Source: JACQID01 sp035290885
GTDB lineage: Archaea > Aenigmatarchaeota > Aenigmatarchaeia > GW2011-AR5
Reading direction: 5' to 3'
DNA: 15,817 nucleotides
Assembly (NCBI GenBank): GCA_035290885.1
Contig: DATDTL010000002.1
Coordinates: 1-15,817 of the forward strand
Every line of letters starts with the position of its first letter. Positions within the stretch are counted from its first letter, which is position 1. This document shows, piece after piece, positions 1 to 6,078 of this stretch. Below the pieces are notes generated by a model that was not told the origin of the DNA, searched no databases, and saw only the letters and a program-made list of their open reading frames with translations. A program made the translations under genes and the position numbers.

Positions 1-207
1 TTCCGGACCATATTCGTCTATCATCTTCTGGCACACCATGGAAGAAAATACCTTGCCGGCGCCGGACTTCACGATAACTGCTTCCTTGCCAAATAATCGC
101 GCTTCGTAAAAGACAAAATCGGACCATTCTTTCTTTTCAACAATCACGGCATTTTTTACATATTCCTCTATTTCAGCGTCCAACGCTCCCATTATGCCTA
201 TTGTCAT
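1..207 (-). CDS. mtnN: 5'-methylthioadenosine/S-adenosylhomocysteine nucleosidase, N-terminal part (cut by window edge)
   Basis: Only the first 69 codons are present; the gene runs off the left edge. The enzyme family cleaves methylthioadenosine and S-adenosylhomocysteine to adenine plus the thio-ribose, in the cytosol. Seen: the start MTIGIMGALDAEIEEY matches the family's opening strand and turn (IGIIGAMEEE-type), with Glu at residue 12 where the family has a conserved active-site Glu, and V-I-V-K-S-G-A-G-K-V at about 44-53 matches the conserved 'SGIGKV' turn. The ATG at 207 lies about 27 nt from the centre of a TATA-like box at 229-238, so the mRNA is probably leaderless. It is divergent from adenine phosphoribosyltransferase, which would consume the adenine it releases. 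The catalytic Asp lies outside the window. A related nucleoside phosphorylase of the PNP/UDP fold is possible but less likely. Confidence 0.82.
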   Translation of the reverse strand, partial: MTIGIMGALDAEIEEYVKNAVIVEKKEWSDFVFYEARLFGKEAVIVKSGAGKVFSSMVCQKMIDEYGPE

Positions 208-228
208 TTCACATTGTATTTGCCAATT

Positions 229-238
229 GCTTAAATAT
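229..238. promoter_or_regulatory. TATA box probably shared by the two divergent genes mtnN and apt
   Basis: The near-palindromic core CTTAAATAT (230-238) is the only good TATA-like sequence between the two divergent start codons. Its centre (about 234) is about 25 nt from the apt ATG at 259 and about 27 nt from the mtnN ATG at 207. Both are the archaeal TATA-to-start distance expected for leaderless transcripts. Bidirectional use is inferred. Confidence 0.55.
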
Positions 239-258
239 CTGCTATCATCTTAATGATT

Positions 259-771
259 ATGGACCTCAAATCAAAAATACGAGATGTCCCAGACTTTCCT
301 AAAAAAGGTATAATTTTCAAGGATATTACGGCCTTGCTGAAAGACGGCGAGGCGCTTCGTTATGCCGTGAAAAAAATGGAGATGCCTTTCCTGAAAAAGA
401 AAATAGGCGTTGTTGCAGGCATAGAATCACGCGGCTTCATACTCGGAGCCATAATCGCCAGAGATTTGGGAGTCGGGTTCGTTCCGATAAGGAAAAAAGG
501 CAAGCTCCCGTCAAAAACCGTGAGCGCGGAGTATGCCCTTGAGTATGGGACTGATTCAATTGAAATCCACGCAGATGCCGTTTCTAGGGGCCAGCGAGTT
601 CTGATAGTTGACGACCTTATTGCCACGGGCGGGACTGCCGGAGCTGCAGCGCAGCTTATTGAAAAACTTGGCGGCGAAGTCGCGGGATTTTCGTTTTTGG
701 TTGAGCTTTCCTTTCTCAAAGGGCGGGAGAAGCTGAAGGGTTACTACATGCATTCGGTGGTTGCGTATTAA
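259..771 (+). CDS. apt: Adenine phosphoribosyltransferase
   Basis: Transfers the 5-phosphoribosyl group of PRPP to adenine to give AMP and pyrophosphate (cytosolic purine salvage). Seen: the opening IRDVPDFPKKGIIFKDIT is the classic APRT N-terminus, ESRGF is the conserved loop, and VLIVDDLIATGGTA is the PRPP-binding motif (about residues 115-128). About 170 aa is the normal family length. Two ATGs compete: 253 and 259. I chose 259 because it sits about 25 nt from the TATA centre, which suits leaderless initiation; 253 adds only two residues. It is divergent from the MTA/SAH nucleosidase, so adenine from the methionine cycle could be recycled here. Very secure as a type I phosphoribosyltransferase, and secure as APRT. 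Confidence 0.95.
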   Translation: MDLKSKIRDVPDFPKKGIIFKDITALLKDGEALRYAVKKMEMPFLKKKIGVVAGIESRGFILGAIIARDLGVGFVPIRKKGKLPSKTVSAEYALEYGTDSIEIHADAVSRGQRVLIVDDLIATGGTAGAAAQLIEKLGGEVAGFSFLVELSFLKGREKLKGYYMHSVVAY

Positions 772-923
772 TCCGAAAATTTCTTTGTGTTAGAACAAAA
801 ATTACTTGTTTGTAGAGTCCCGATTTAATTTCGCTTCCCGAAGAGCCGTGATGAGGAAGCTGAGCAACAAGAAAATACAGAAAATCACAATCAACCCAAA
901 GCGACACTAAATAATTTCAACCT

Positions 924-940
924 AAAAGGCGGCAATGCCG
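924..940 (-). terminator. Weak hairpin plus T-run, possible terminator of the minus-strand orphan gene
   Basis: Read on the minus strand, a 4-bp CGGC/GCCG stem with a 3-nt loop (930-940) is followed by a short T-run (924-927), just past the stop codon at 968. The stem is short and archaeal termination depends mostly on T-tracts, so this is tentative. I saw nothing else in the 773-967 gap. Confidence 0.22.
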
Positions 941-967
941 AAAATAGTGCTTAACTCTGCTTATATG

Positions 968-1852
968 TTATCGTCTGAAAAGCCGCATTTCATAGTACAT
1001 GAGAGGATGTGTCCTTGGGAGGTTTAGCCATCTGTCATCAGGAACGGCAAGTCCATCGTCTGTAATGGTATACGGCCCAGATTCAAGAATGGACCTTATC
1101 TGCTGCAGGTGTTGTGTATGCGGAATTTTCGGGCCGGTGATGCGCAATAGGTCGTGACTGGGCGTTTCGATGTCAACACCAAAAAAGTCGCCATCCTCCA
1201 CATATCCAAACGTCATATCGTCGCTTTGATATGGAAATGGCATTTCCTTCGGGGAGTAGGTTCTGACATTATAATCCCGTTTCCAAAGGCGTTCGTTGGA
1301 CGCTATTTCTATCAGCTCGGACGGCGATCTCATAATGCATATTTTCGCGTGTGTAGAACCGTCGGGCAAAGGCATGGCGGTTTTGTCCTCAAGATACTCA
1401 TAGCTTATGGCACTTGGTGGAATAAAACCATTTGAAGCCAAGTCTAAATTACCACAAGCTTCCGGATTAGCGGGGGCAAACAAATATGAATCCTCGTCGC
1501 CAAGTATTCCTAAAACGGTCTGAGAAATTACATTCTGGCCGCAGATTGCAGTATAAATGGTTATATGGTCCCCGTCTATCCGGACGGCATATGTTTCAGT
1601 TGGGTGAAAGGTTTCCCCGTTCGACCATATATTGATTCCAGGCATTGCGTATTTCGCGCCGATGACGGCATCTTTCACATACGCAACGGTCAGGTCATTG
1701 AGGCCGGTTTCAATCATCTTCGCATTCTCTGAAGGCGCAGACAGGACCACGAACCGCATGCCGTTCTTGACACGTTCCTTCATCTCGTAGCCTTCCCCAA
1801 TTAGTCTGTCTATTTCAAGGCCAAATCCGTAATCTCTTGTTTCATGCATCAT
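968..1852 (-). CDS. Hypothetical protein, 294 aa, no family recognised
   Basis: I do not recognise this protein. It has no signal peptide, membrane segment or Cys cluster, so it is probably soluble. Composition looks like a real globular protein, with mixed helices and strands and many aromatic and Pro residues. The N-terminal part (about 1-120) reads as alternating strands, for example RFVVLSAP and HITIYTAICGQNV. The C-terminus ends RTHPLMYYEMRLFRR. The frame also stays open to a TTG at 1873, but I chose the ATG at 1852 (MMHETRDYG) because a TATA-like ATTTAAAG lies about 30 nt before it and only about 10 nt before the TTG. An ATG follows directly at 1849. It is single and monocistronic, upstream of apt in the opposite direction, and no context suggests a role. 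Confidence 0.7.
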   Translation of the reverse strand: MMHETRDYGFGLEIDRLIGEGYEMKERVKNGMRFVVLSAPSENAKMIETGLNDLTVAYVKDAVIGAKYAMPGINIWSNGETFHPTETYAVRIDGDHITIYTAICGQNVISQTVLGILGDEDSYLFAPANPEACGNLDLASNGFIPPSAISYEYLEDKTAMPLPDGSTHAKICIMRSPSELIEIASNERLWKRDYNVRTYSPKEMPFPYQSDDMTFGYVEDGDFFGVDIETPSHDLLRITGPKIPHTQHLQQIRSILESGPYTITDDGLAVPDDRWLNLPRTHPLMYYEMRLFRR

Positions 1853-1878
1853 GATATCGGCAAAATTTGCCAAGTAAA

Positions 1879-1888
1879 GTATTTAAAG
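1879..1888 (-). promoter_or_regulatory. TATA-like element for the 968-1852 gene
   Basis: The minus-strand CTTTAAATAC core is centred near 1883, about 31 nt before the ATG at 1852 (predicted start of RNA near 1857). A second AT-rich candidate at 1889-1898 would give a start about 10 nt earlier. The choice between them is uncertain. Confidence 0.35.
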
Positions 1889-1925
1889 TTATAAAAATTC
1901 ATCACTTTTAAATAGTAAAGTATCA

Positions 1926-2038
1926 TCCCCCGACCGAGATTTGAACTCAGAACCTCACCGTTTCTGGCAGAGTGCTGACATTCTTGCGCATTCAGCGCAT
2001 GACTACAGCGGTGCGCTCTACCGTTGAGCTATCGGGGG
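1926..2038 (-). tRNA. tRNA-Tyr (anticodon GTA) with a 41-nt intron
   Basis: On the minus strand: acceptor CCCCCGA pairs with TCGGGGG; TA at 8-9; D-stem GCTC/GAGC with GG in the loop; anticodon stem CACCG/CGGTG; T-arm CTGAG-TTCAAAT-CTCGG; discriminator A73. The anticodon loop C-T-G-T-A-G + A gives GTA, so Tyr. C1-G72 is the known archaeal tRNA-Tyr identity pair. The intron (1962-2002) interrupts the loop between positions 37 and 38, leaving a 72-nt mature tRNA. CCA is not encoded. A TATA-like box lies 28 nt upstream. Confidence 0.95.
1962..2002 (-). other. tRNA-Tyr intron, canonical 37/38 position
   Basis: The 41-nt insertion begins TCATGCGC and ends CCAGAA. Its CAG near the 3' end can pair with C32-T33-G34, leaving an AA^A three-nt bulge next to the anticodon stem, as in archaeal bulge-helix-bulge splice sites. 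The 5' side is poor: a T-C mismatch where a fourth central pair is expected, so the motif is relaxed. An internal TGCGC/GCGCA stem-loop occupies the 5' half. Confidence 0.8.
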
Positions 2039-2060
2039 TCTTAAAGTTAAGGGAACGAAC

Positions 2061-2070
2061 GGATTAAAGG
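2061..2070 (-). promoter_or_regulatory. TATA-like box of tRNA-Tyr
   Basis: The minus-strand CCTTTAATCC core is centred near 2066, about 28 nt before the tRNA 5' end at 2038, with a purine-rich GAAAAA stretch just upstream that resembles a BRE. Distance and orientation fit an archaeal tRNA promoter. Confidence 0.5.
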
Positions 2071-2096
2071 TTTTTCACGGCAGTCTAACACCCATC

Positions 2097-2314
2097 CTAA
2101 ATGCGTTTTCTGAATTCATCAGTATCTACATCAAGTAGGCAGAGGCCTCCTGAAAAGAATACTTAACGAGGCCCTTTATGCATAGGGACTACCGTGCTTC
2201 TTCCGTTAGGATGCCGCATGAATACATGAGAGCCTCTCTGCCTCAATGGCAGAAACCCCATTAGAGAAAGAGCCTTTTGAATTTTTCCCCCGACAGTATT
2301 GGGAGCTTTGCCAT
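2097..2314 (-). pseudogene. hicA: Frameshifted hicA mRNA-interferase toxin relic
   Basis: HicA toxins are about 60-75-aa double-stranded-RNA-binding-fold mRNA interferases. From the ATG at 2314 the frame reads MAKLPILSGEKFKRLFL and then meets TAA. In the next frame it continues SLMGFLPLRQRGSHVFMRHP and then NGRSTVVPMHKG, which is the HicA core including the catalytic-type His of G-S-H. A disturbed section follows, where the SILRQAGL-like part is readable only with a further shift (SLSILFRR), and the gene ends DVDTDEFRKRI with TAG at 2097. The total span is about 72 codons, the normal HicA length, so the gene was full-length before at least one single-base loss near 2263 and more indels downstream. 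A minus-strand TATA-like TATAAAAA lies at about 2327-2334. The intact hicB lies 238 bp upstream. Confidence 0.8.
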
Positions 2315-2400
2315 AACATTTCACTTTTTTATACTGGTCTTTCTGGAGTTATGCCGCCAGTTGCTGAATTTTGAATTGCCCGACAGTGAGCAATATCTTC

Positions 2401-2520
2401 TTTCTGAAGATTATAAATAATTTTAGAATTCATTATATATTATATATGTTTGATACTATATAACGTGTATACGGTAAAATATATATCCTATGTTATTATT
2501 AAGCAATAATAACTAAATTA
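2401..2520. other. Strongly AT-rich non-coding patch between hicB and the hicA relic
   Basis: By direct count only 20 of 120 bases are G or C (17%), far below the neighbouring genes. It contains stacked TATA-like runs (for example 2432-2448) and the hairpin at 2492-2513. I see no reading frame in it. It separates two genes that in hic operons normally lie next to each other, so it may mark an insertion or decay. Confidence 0.7.
2492..2513. repeat. Perfect 9-bp inverted repeat with 4-nt loop
   Basis: GTTATTATT (2492-2500), loop AAGC, then the exact reverse complement (2505-2513). It lies about 40 bp past the hicB stop. It could help end the hicB transcript or bind a protein; no T-run follows on the minus strand, so a terminator role is unproven. 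Confidence 0.6.
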
Positions 2521-2552
2521 ATTAAATGATGCGTATAGCACTGGAGGTTTTG

Positions 2553-2774
2553 TCAGCCCATTATTTTAATTTGCTGGATGCCGATAAATTCTTCTTCATG
2601 CGCTTCACTCTGGACTTCCAAGCACAGTTCTATGGCTTCCTTCATGTTTTTCATGAGTTCGTCTATAGTCCTGCCTTGGCTGTGGCAGCCTCGCAATGAA
2701 GGAACGCTGCCAACGTAAAAGCCGTCTTCGTCTTTCTCTATGACTACCGTAAAGTTATGGGCGTTGTTCTGCAT
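2553..2774 (-). CDS. hicB: HicB-family antitoxin, short form (73 aa)
   Basis: HicB proteins neutralise the HicA mRNA-interferase toxin. Seen: FTVVIEKDEDGFYVGSVPSL followed by RGCHSQGRTIDELMKNMKEA is the canonical HicB fold, a partially degraded RNase-H-like beta-alpha domain with the G-C-x-S-Q-G turn. The protein ends soon after this domain, so it lacks the C-terminal DNA-binding domain of longer HicB antitoxins. The ATG at 2774 is chosen because the same frame, although open much further upstream, there overlaps the 3' end of the neighbouring surface-protein gene. A TTTAAG element about 24 nt upstream, overlapping that gene's stop codon, may drive leaderless expression. Its partner hicA lies downstream as a frameshifted relic, so this is an antitoxin without a working cognate toxin here. 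Confidence 0.85.
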   Translation of the reverse strand: MQNNAHNFTVVIEKDEDGFYVGSVPSLRGCHSQGRTIDELMKNMKEAIELCLEVQSEAHEEEFIGIQQIKIMG

Positions 2775-2797
2775 AGAATATGCTGGATCACGAAGGC

Positions 2798-4201
2798 TTA
2801 AAGCCTTTTCGCGCCTTTCTTCGGCGCGTAACCAAGCAGCGCTTCTTCGCTGTCCGCGCGCATGAGCTTTTTTCCGAGTATGTAAGCGCCGGACGCCCTT
2901 GGCAGCGCAAGCGGGCTGTTCAGGCCGAATATGGGCACTATCTTGTAGCTGACGATGCGCTCGTCGCCGTTGTTCATGTCCTTGAGCTTCCATGTAAGGT
3001 CGGTGCCATAAGCATGTTTCCTCTTGATGAACTTTGGGCCTACCGAGTCCTTGACCACGAAAACCGGAGGCACGAAGTCCTTGATTGTCACGGAGTCTAT
3101 TTTCCTGCCAGTGGCGTTCTTGAACTCCACGCCAACGGTGAACTCGGCGCCTTCGCTTATCAGTTTCTTCTGCATTATGTATTTTCTCACCCTGAGGACG
3201 CGCATTTTGTAGAGGTAATACCACGCCGCTGCCACGAGAGCGGCAAGCAGCAGCACCAGAGGCAGGTAGTCTGTCTTGTTTTCTATGGCAACAGTTTGGC
3301 CAAGAGCTATATTCGCGATAGTCCATGAATAATAGCCCTTCCCCGTAAGGGAAGGTTTCGTGCCTGCGAAGAATATGCTCTCTGTCCAGGAAACGTTGCG
3401 GTTGAGAGTGGCATTTCCCGCGATGTTTCCAGCGTTCTTGACCTCAATGCGCTCCCCGCGGCCGGTAAGCATCAAAATCGGGGCGCGGGTCTCTTCTATC
3501 ACCGCTTTTTCGTAAATATCAAACTTCTGGCCGGACGAAAGCTTGGATTCTTTTGAAGTTATGTCTACTGCTATCGTGTAGGTCCCTGCGGCCATGCCGT
3601 CCGGTACCCGGAACGTTATCTCCGCCGTCTTGCTGTCGCCGGGCTCTATAAGCGGTATTTTCGTGGTTTCCGAGCCTATCACGCCTTCGGCCCCGGAGAA
3701 CGTGACGTTCACGCCCACGTCCTGCACGCTGGAACTCTTGTAGTTCTTGACGTAAATCTTGGCGTTTATCGCGCCTGTTGGGAAGAACTCCCCGCTTATG
3801 GAAGTCTTGTCTATGTCTACGACATCATCCCTGCTTACGAAGATGTATATGTCTTGGGAAGCGGTTCTTCCGGTGGTTATGCCTCTGGCACCGACCGTAA
3901 GCTTGTAGTTTATGCCGGAAACTGCATCCCTTGGCGGGCTGACGAAAAGCGTCACGTTTTCGGTTCTTTCCGGCACCGTCTCCAGTGAGTAGGAGCTAAG
4001 TATAGTCCAAGTCTTTTCCCCGTTCAGGCTCAGAACCAGCGTTTCCCTGGCATCGCCGACTATGTATACCGGTATGGTTCCCGCGGTGCCTACGGAAATC
4101 CTATAAGATGTCTTTTCCGTGTCAAGCGTAAGCGCGTATGCAGGGGATGCGGCAAAAACCGCCACCGCAAGCAACGCAATCAAAAGCGCCTTGTTGATCA
4201 T
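2798..4201 (-). CDS. Secreted, membrane-anchored beta-sandwich surface protein
   Basis: A 467-aa protein with a clear Sec signal peptide (1-23, hydrophobic run LLIALLAVAVF, likely cleavage after AYA). About 24-230 is rich in short strands with Ser/Thr and N-x-S/T sites and resembles repeated Ig-like/NEW3- or CARDB-type domains (for example FRVPDGMAAGTYTIAVDI near 197-214). A third outer segment spans about 235-305. One transmembrane helix lies at about 312-332, followed by a basic stretch (KMRVLRVRKY) that should be cytoplasmic. The last ~120 residues (345-445) look like another beta domain of DUF11-like character (VTIKDFVPPVF). Likely role: cell-envelope or surface structure; substrate unknown. 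A TATA box 26 nt upstream supports the ATG at 4201. hicB follows on the same strand 23 bp later. Confidence 0.8.
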   Translation of the reverse strand: MINKALLIALLAVAVFAASPAYALTLDTEKTSYRISVGTAGTIPVYIVGDARETLVLSLNGEKTWTILSSYSLETVPERTENVTLFVSPPRDAVSGINYKLTVGARGITTGRTASQDIYIFVSRDDVVDIDKTSISGEFFPTGAINAKIYVKNYKSSSVQDVGVNVTFSGAEGVIGSETTKIPLIEPGDSKTAEITFRVPDGMAAGTYTIAVDITSKESKLSSGQKFDIYEKAVIEETRAPILMLTGRGERIEVKNAGNIAGNATLNRNVSWTESIFFAGTKPSLTGKGYYSWTIANIALGQTVAIENKTDYLPLVLLLAALVAAAWYYLYKMRVLRVRKYIMQKKLISEGAEFTVGVEFKNATGRKIDSVTIKDFVPPVFVVKDSVGPKFIKRKHAYGTDLTWKLKDMNNGDERIVSYKIVPIFGLNSPLALPRASGAYILGKKLMRADSEEALLGYAPKKGAKRL

Positions 4202-4220
4202 AACATTATGTAATGCCTAA

Positions 4221-4232
4221 AAATTATATAAG
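4221..4232 (-). promoter_or_regulatory. TATA box of the surface-protein gene
   Basis: The minus-strand CTTATATAATTT is centred near 4227, 26 nt before the ATG at 4201. This is a near-ideal archaeal TATA box placed for a leaderless mRNA. Confidence 0.65.
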
Positions 4233-4280
4233 CGGCACTTTGGAGCGGCTTAATGGCAAAAGGATAGTATTTCTTTGGGG

Positions 4281-4290
4281 ATTATAAATC
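4281..4290 (+). promoter_or_regulatory. TATA box of the small membrane-protein gene
   Basis: ATTATAAATC is centred near 4285, 26 nt before the ATG at 4311. This spacing is the reason to prefer 4311 over the upstream TTG at 4275, which would start before the box. Confidence 0.6.
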
Positions 4291-4310
4291 CGCTCCGTCC
4301 GAATAGCTTT

Positions 4311-4850
4311 ATGGCTACTTACAGAAGCGGGACGACAAGGCTTATATGGCTCTTTGCCGTTATGGTCTTGGCCGGACTTTATGCCCTAAACTTTTTTCCA
4401 ATATTCTTGCTGGTTGCCGTTAGCTTGGCGACAAGCTTTGCCATAAACAGGATGCATGTCAGGTCCGTGGGCGTTGAGTTTGTGCTCATTTCGTCGGTTG
4501 TGGCGGGCATAGCTTACGGCCCATGGGCCGGAGCCTTGACCGCGCTTGCGCTCATGTCATTCCACGTCGCCGTGGCGAACTACATAGGCCCCTACATAAT
4601 ATGGGTGATACCTGAGTATGCCTTGGCAGGATTTCTCGCAGGCATGGTTCATTGGGATCCGGTAACGTTAGGTGTCTCCATGGCGCTGATGGTAAATGCC
4701 ATGGGACTTTTTTTTACTTTCATGTTCAACCGAGGCTTTCTCGGGCATTATTTGCCTTATGCCATAACCAACGTGATTTTTAATTTTCTTGTATTCCGCG
4801 CCGCGGCGCCGGCAATTCTGGCATGGATGGGGATATACGGCTTTGCATGA
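4311..4850 (+). CDS. Small polytopic membrane protein, possibly ECF S-component- or MreD-like
   Basis: A 179-aa, strongly hydrophobic protein with about six predicted membrane helices: roughly 11-46 (two tightly spaced), 54-74, 75-112 (two), 117-138 and 146-168. Charged residues are few and lie in loops (RMHVRS near 47-52, an internal HWDP near 114-117). The small size, glycine-rich helices and the GIAYGPWAGALTALAL segment recall substrate-binding (S) components of ECF vitamin transporters or MreD-like proteins, but no diagnostic motif confirms either. No transporter ATPase gene is adjacent, so the partner, if any, is unknown. It is transcribed alone from its own TATA box, divergently from the surface-protein gene. 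Confidence 0.65.
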   Translation: MATYRSGTTRLIWLFAVMVLAGLYALNFFPIFLLVAVSLATSFAINRMHVRSVGVEFVLISSVVAGIAYGPWAGALTALALMSFHVAVANYIGPYIIWVIPEYALAGFLAGMVHWDPVTLGVSMALMVNAMGLFFTFMFNRGFLGHYLPYAITNVIFNFLVFRAAAPAILAWMGIYGFA

Positions 4851-4951
4851 AAAGTAGCCAATGACCACAAGGTGTTGTGATTTTGAGAAGGCAGAATACA
4901 ACAGGTTTGGCCAATTTCAGAATTTAAGTGCAAAGCCGAAACGGCTAAAAG

Positions 4952-4960
4952 CTAAATATA
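4952..4960 (+). promoter_or_regulatory. TATA-like box of the rpiB-rpe operon
   Basis: CTAAATATA is centred near 4957, about 29 nt before the rpiB ATG at 4986. No Shine-Dalgarno sequence is evident, so initiation is leaderless or on a very short leader. Confidence 0.55.
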
Positions 4961-4985
4961 CCATAGTCAATTATATGTTGGGACC

Positions 4986-5429
4986 ATGAAAAAAATTTTT
5001 ATAGGCTCGGATCACAACGGTTTTATTCTGAAACAGGATGTTAAGAAATATATAGAAGAGAAAGGGTTTGATTTTGAAGACCTTGGGAACGCGGTAATGG
5101 ACAAGAACGACGATTATCCTGAATATGCCTTTGCAGTTGCGAAAAAAGTCGCGGAGCGCGGCACAGGCATTCTTCTCTGCGGCTCCGGGCACGGCATGGC
5201 AATAGCAGCGAACAAGGTCAAAGGCGTGCGTGCGGTTTGCGTTGGCAGCGTTGACGATGCGAAAAGCTCCCGTTCAGACGATAACGCGAATGTCATATGC
5301 CTCTCCGGCTGGTCGCTTGGCCCTGCCAAGGCAAGAAAGATATTGGGCGCGTGGCTCTCCACAGAATTCAGCGGCGCTGAGCGCCACAAGAGGCGGCTTG
5401 CGCAGATAGAACGGATGGAAAGACGATGA
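4986..5429 (+). CDS. rpiB: Ribose-5-phosphate isomerase B (RpiB/LacAB family)
   Basis: Interconverts ribose 5-phosphate and ribulose 5-phosphate in the non-oxidative pentose phosphate pathway. Seen: IGSDHNGF at 6-13 (the family's SDHAG motif), GILLCGSGHGMAIAANKVKG with the catalytic-type Cys at 65, and SRSDDNANV at 95-103. The length of 147 aa is typical. Odd: where many RpiB enzymes have His-Asn-Asp (phosphate/ring-opening His), this one has Asp-Asp-Asn, so the His is Asp98. Similar sequences may exist among divergent family members, but the change could alter activity or substrate. Most archaea use the unrelated RpiA, so RpiB is a bacterial-style feature. The stop overlaps the rpe start by 4 nt (ATGA), showing a tight operon. 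Confidence 0.9.
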   Translation: MKKIFIGSDHNGFILKQDVKKYIEEKGFDFEDLGNAVMDKNDDYPEYAFAVAKKVAERGTGILLCGSGHGMAIAANKVKGVRAVCVGSVDDAKSSRSDDNANVICLSGWSLGPAKARKILGAWLSTEFSGAERHKRRLAQIERMERR

Positions 5430-6037
5430 AGATTATTCCTGCTATAATAGCAAAAGACCAGAAGGAGCTTGATGCGCGCCTCGGCAAGGTCATTAGATAT
5501 TCCGATATTTTCCACCTTGACGTGATGGACGGCGTGTTCGTTGGCAATGTGTCGCTCGATTTCATGATATCCCTGCCCAAGGCAAGATACGAGGCCCATC
5601 TGATGTTGCGCAACCCTGCGCCATGGATGTACGACAATATGTCAAGGGTCGAGAGGATGATATTCCACATAGAGACGCGTTCCGTGTCGCAGCTCATAAT
5701 GGATGCAAAGAACAGCGGCAGGAAGGTAGGGCTGGCGGTGAACCCGGAAACAGAAATAAGCGAAGTCGAGCCGTTCCTTGACGGCGTGGACCGCGTGCTT
5801 GTCATGACCGTGAACCCCGGCAAGTACGGGGCTCCGTTCCTTCCGGCGATGCTGCGGAAGATATCGCGGCTCAAAGCGCTCTACCCGCGCATTGAGATAG
5901 AAGCCGACGGCGGGGTGAACCCGGAAACCATAGCAAGGCTGAAAGCGGCCGGAGCTTCGGTATTCGCCTGCGGCTCTTACTTGCAGGGCAGCGACCCGAA
6001 AAAGGCGATAGCCGAGCTGGAAGCCTTGATACAATGA
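5426..6037 (+). CDS. rpe: Ribulose-phosphate 3-epimerase
   Basis: Interconverts ribulose 5-phosphate and xylulose 5-phosphate; a metal-dependent TIM barrel. Seen: FHLDVMDGVFVGN (about 29-41, with metal/catalytic His30 and Asp32), EAHLMLRNP (metal His58), MTVNPGKYG (127-135) and EADGGVNPETI with the second catalytic Asp161. All family hallmarks are present and in order. At 203 aa it is slightly shorter than the usual ~220. The start ATG overlaps the rpiB stop, so the two are translationally coupled. Together with RpiB it supplies both pentose phosphates needed by the transketolase gene that follows 41 bp later. Confidence 0.96.
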   Translation: MKIIPAIIAKDQKELDARLGKVIRYSDIFHLDVMDGVFVGNVSLDFMISLPKARYEAHLMLRNPAPWMYDNMSRVERMIFHIETRSVSQLIMDAKNSGRKVGLAVNPETEISEVEPFLDGVDRVLVMTVNPGKYGAPFLPAMLRKISRLKALYPRIEIEADGGVNPETIARLKAAGASVFACGSYLQGSDPKKAIAELEALIQ

Positions 6038-6039
6038 AT

Positions 6040-6050
6040 CTTATATAAAA
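6040..6050 (+). promoter_or_regulatory. TATA box of the tkt-LOG transcription unit
   Basis: CTTATATAAAA lies directly after the rpe stop codon. Its centre (about 6046) predicts an RNA start near 6072, about 7 nt before the tkt ATG at 6079. A second, weaker CTTATAAC at 6063-6070 is too close to the start codon to serve. Confidence 0.6.
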
Positions 6051-6078
6051 GCCGCGCCAATACTTATAACGTGATTCT

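Noticed and set aside
845..875. GTGATGA followed by CTGA, like a C/D-box small RNA
   Set aside because: Spacing between the boxes is too short and no second box pair or terminal stem is present.
2285..2294. TCCCCCGAC match to the 3' end of tRNA-Tyr, possible attachment-site repeat
   Set aside because: Only 9 nt long and fully explained by the hicA LSGE codons; no integrase or longer repeat.
2553..3326. Long 257-codon minus-strand frame covering hicB and part of the surface-protein gene
   Set aside because: Only the last 73 codons are protein-like (HicB). The rest is an out-of-frame shadow of the surface protein, rich in Arg/Gln/His.
4275..4310. TTG at 4275 as start of the small membrane protein
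   Set aside because: The best TATA box (4281-4290) lies inside this extension and points to the ATG at 4311.
4866..4884. CACAA-GGTG-TTGTG hairpin followed by ATTTT as a terminator of the membrane-protein gene
   Set aside because: A 5-bp stem with four T's is weak and easily chance.
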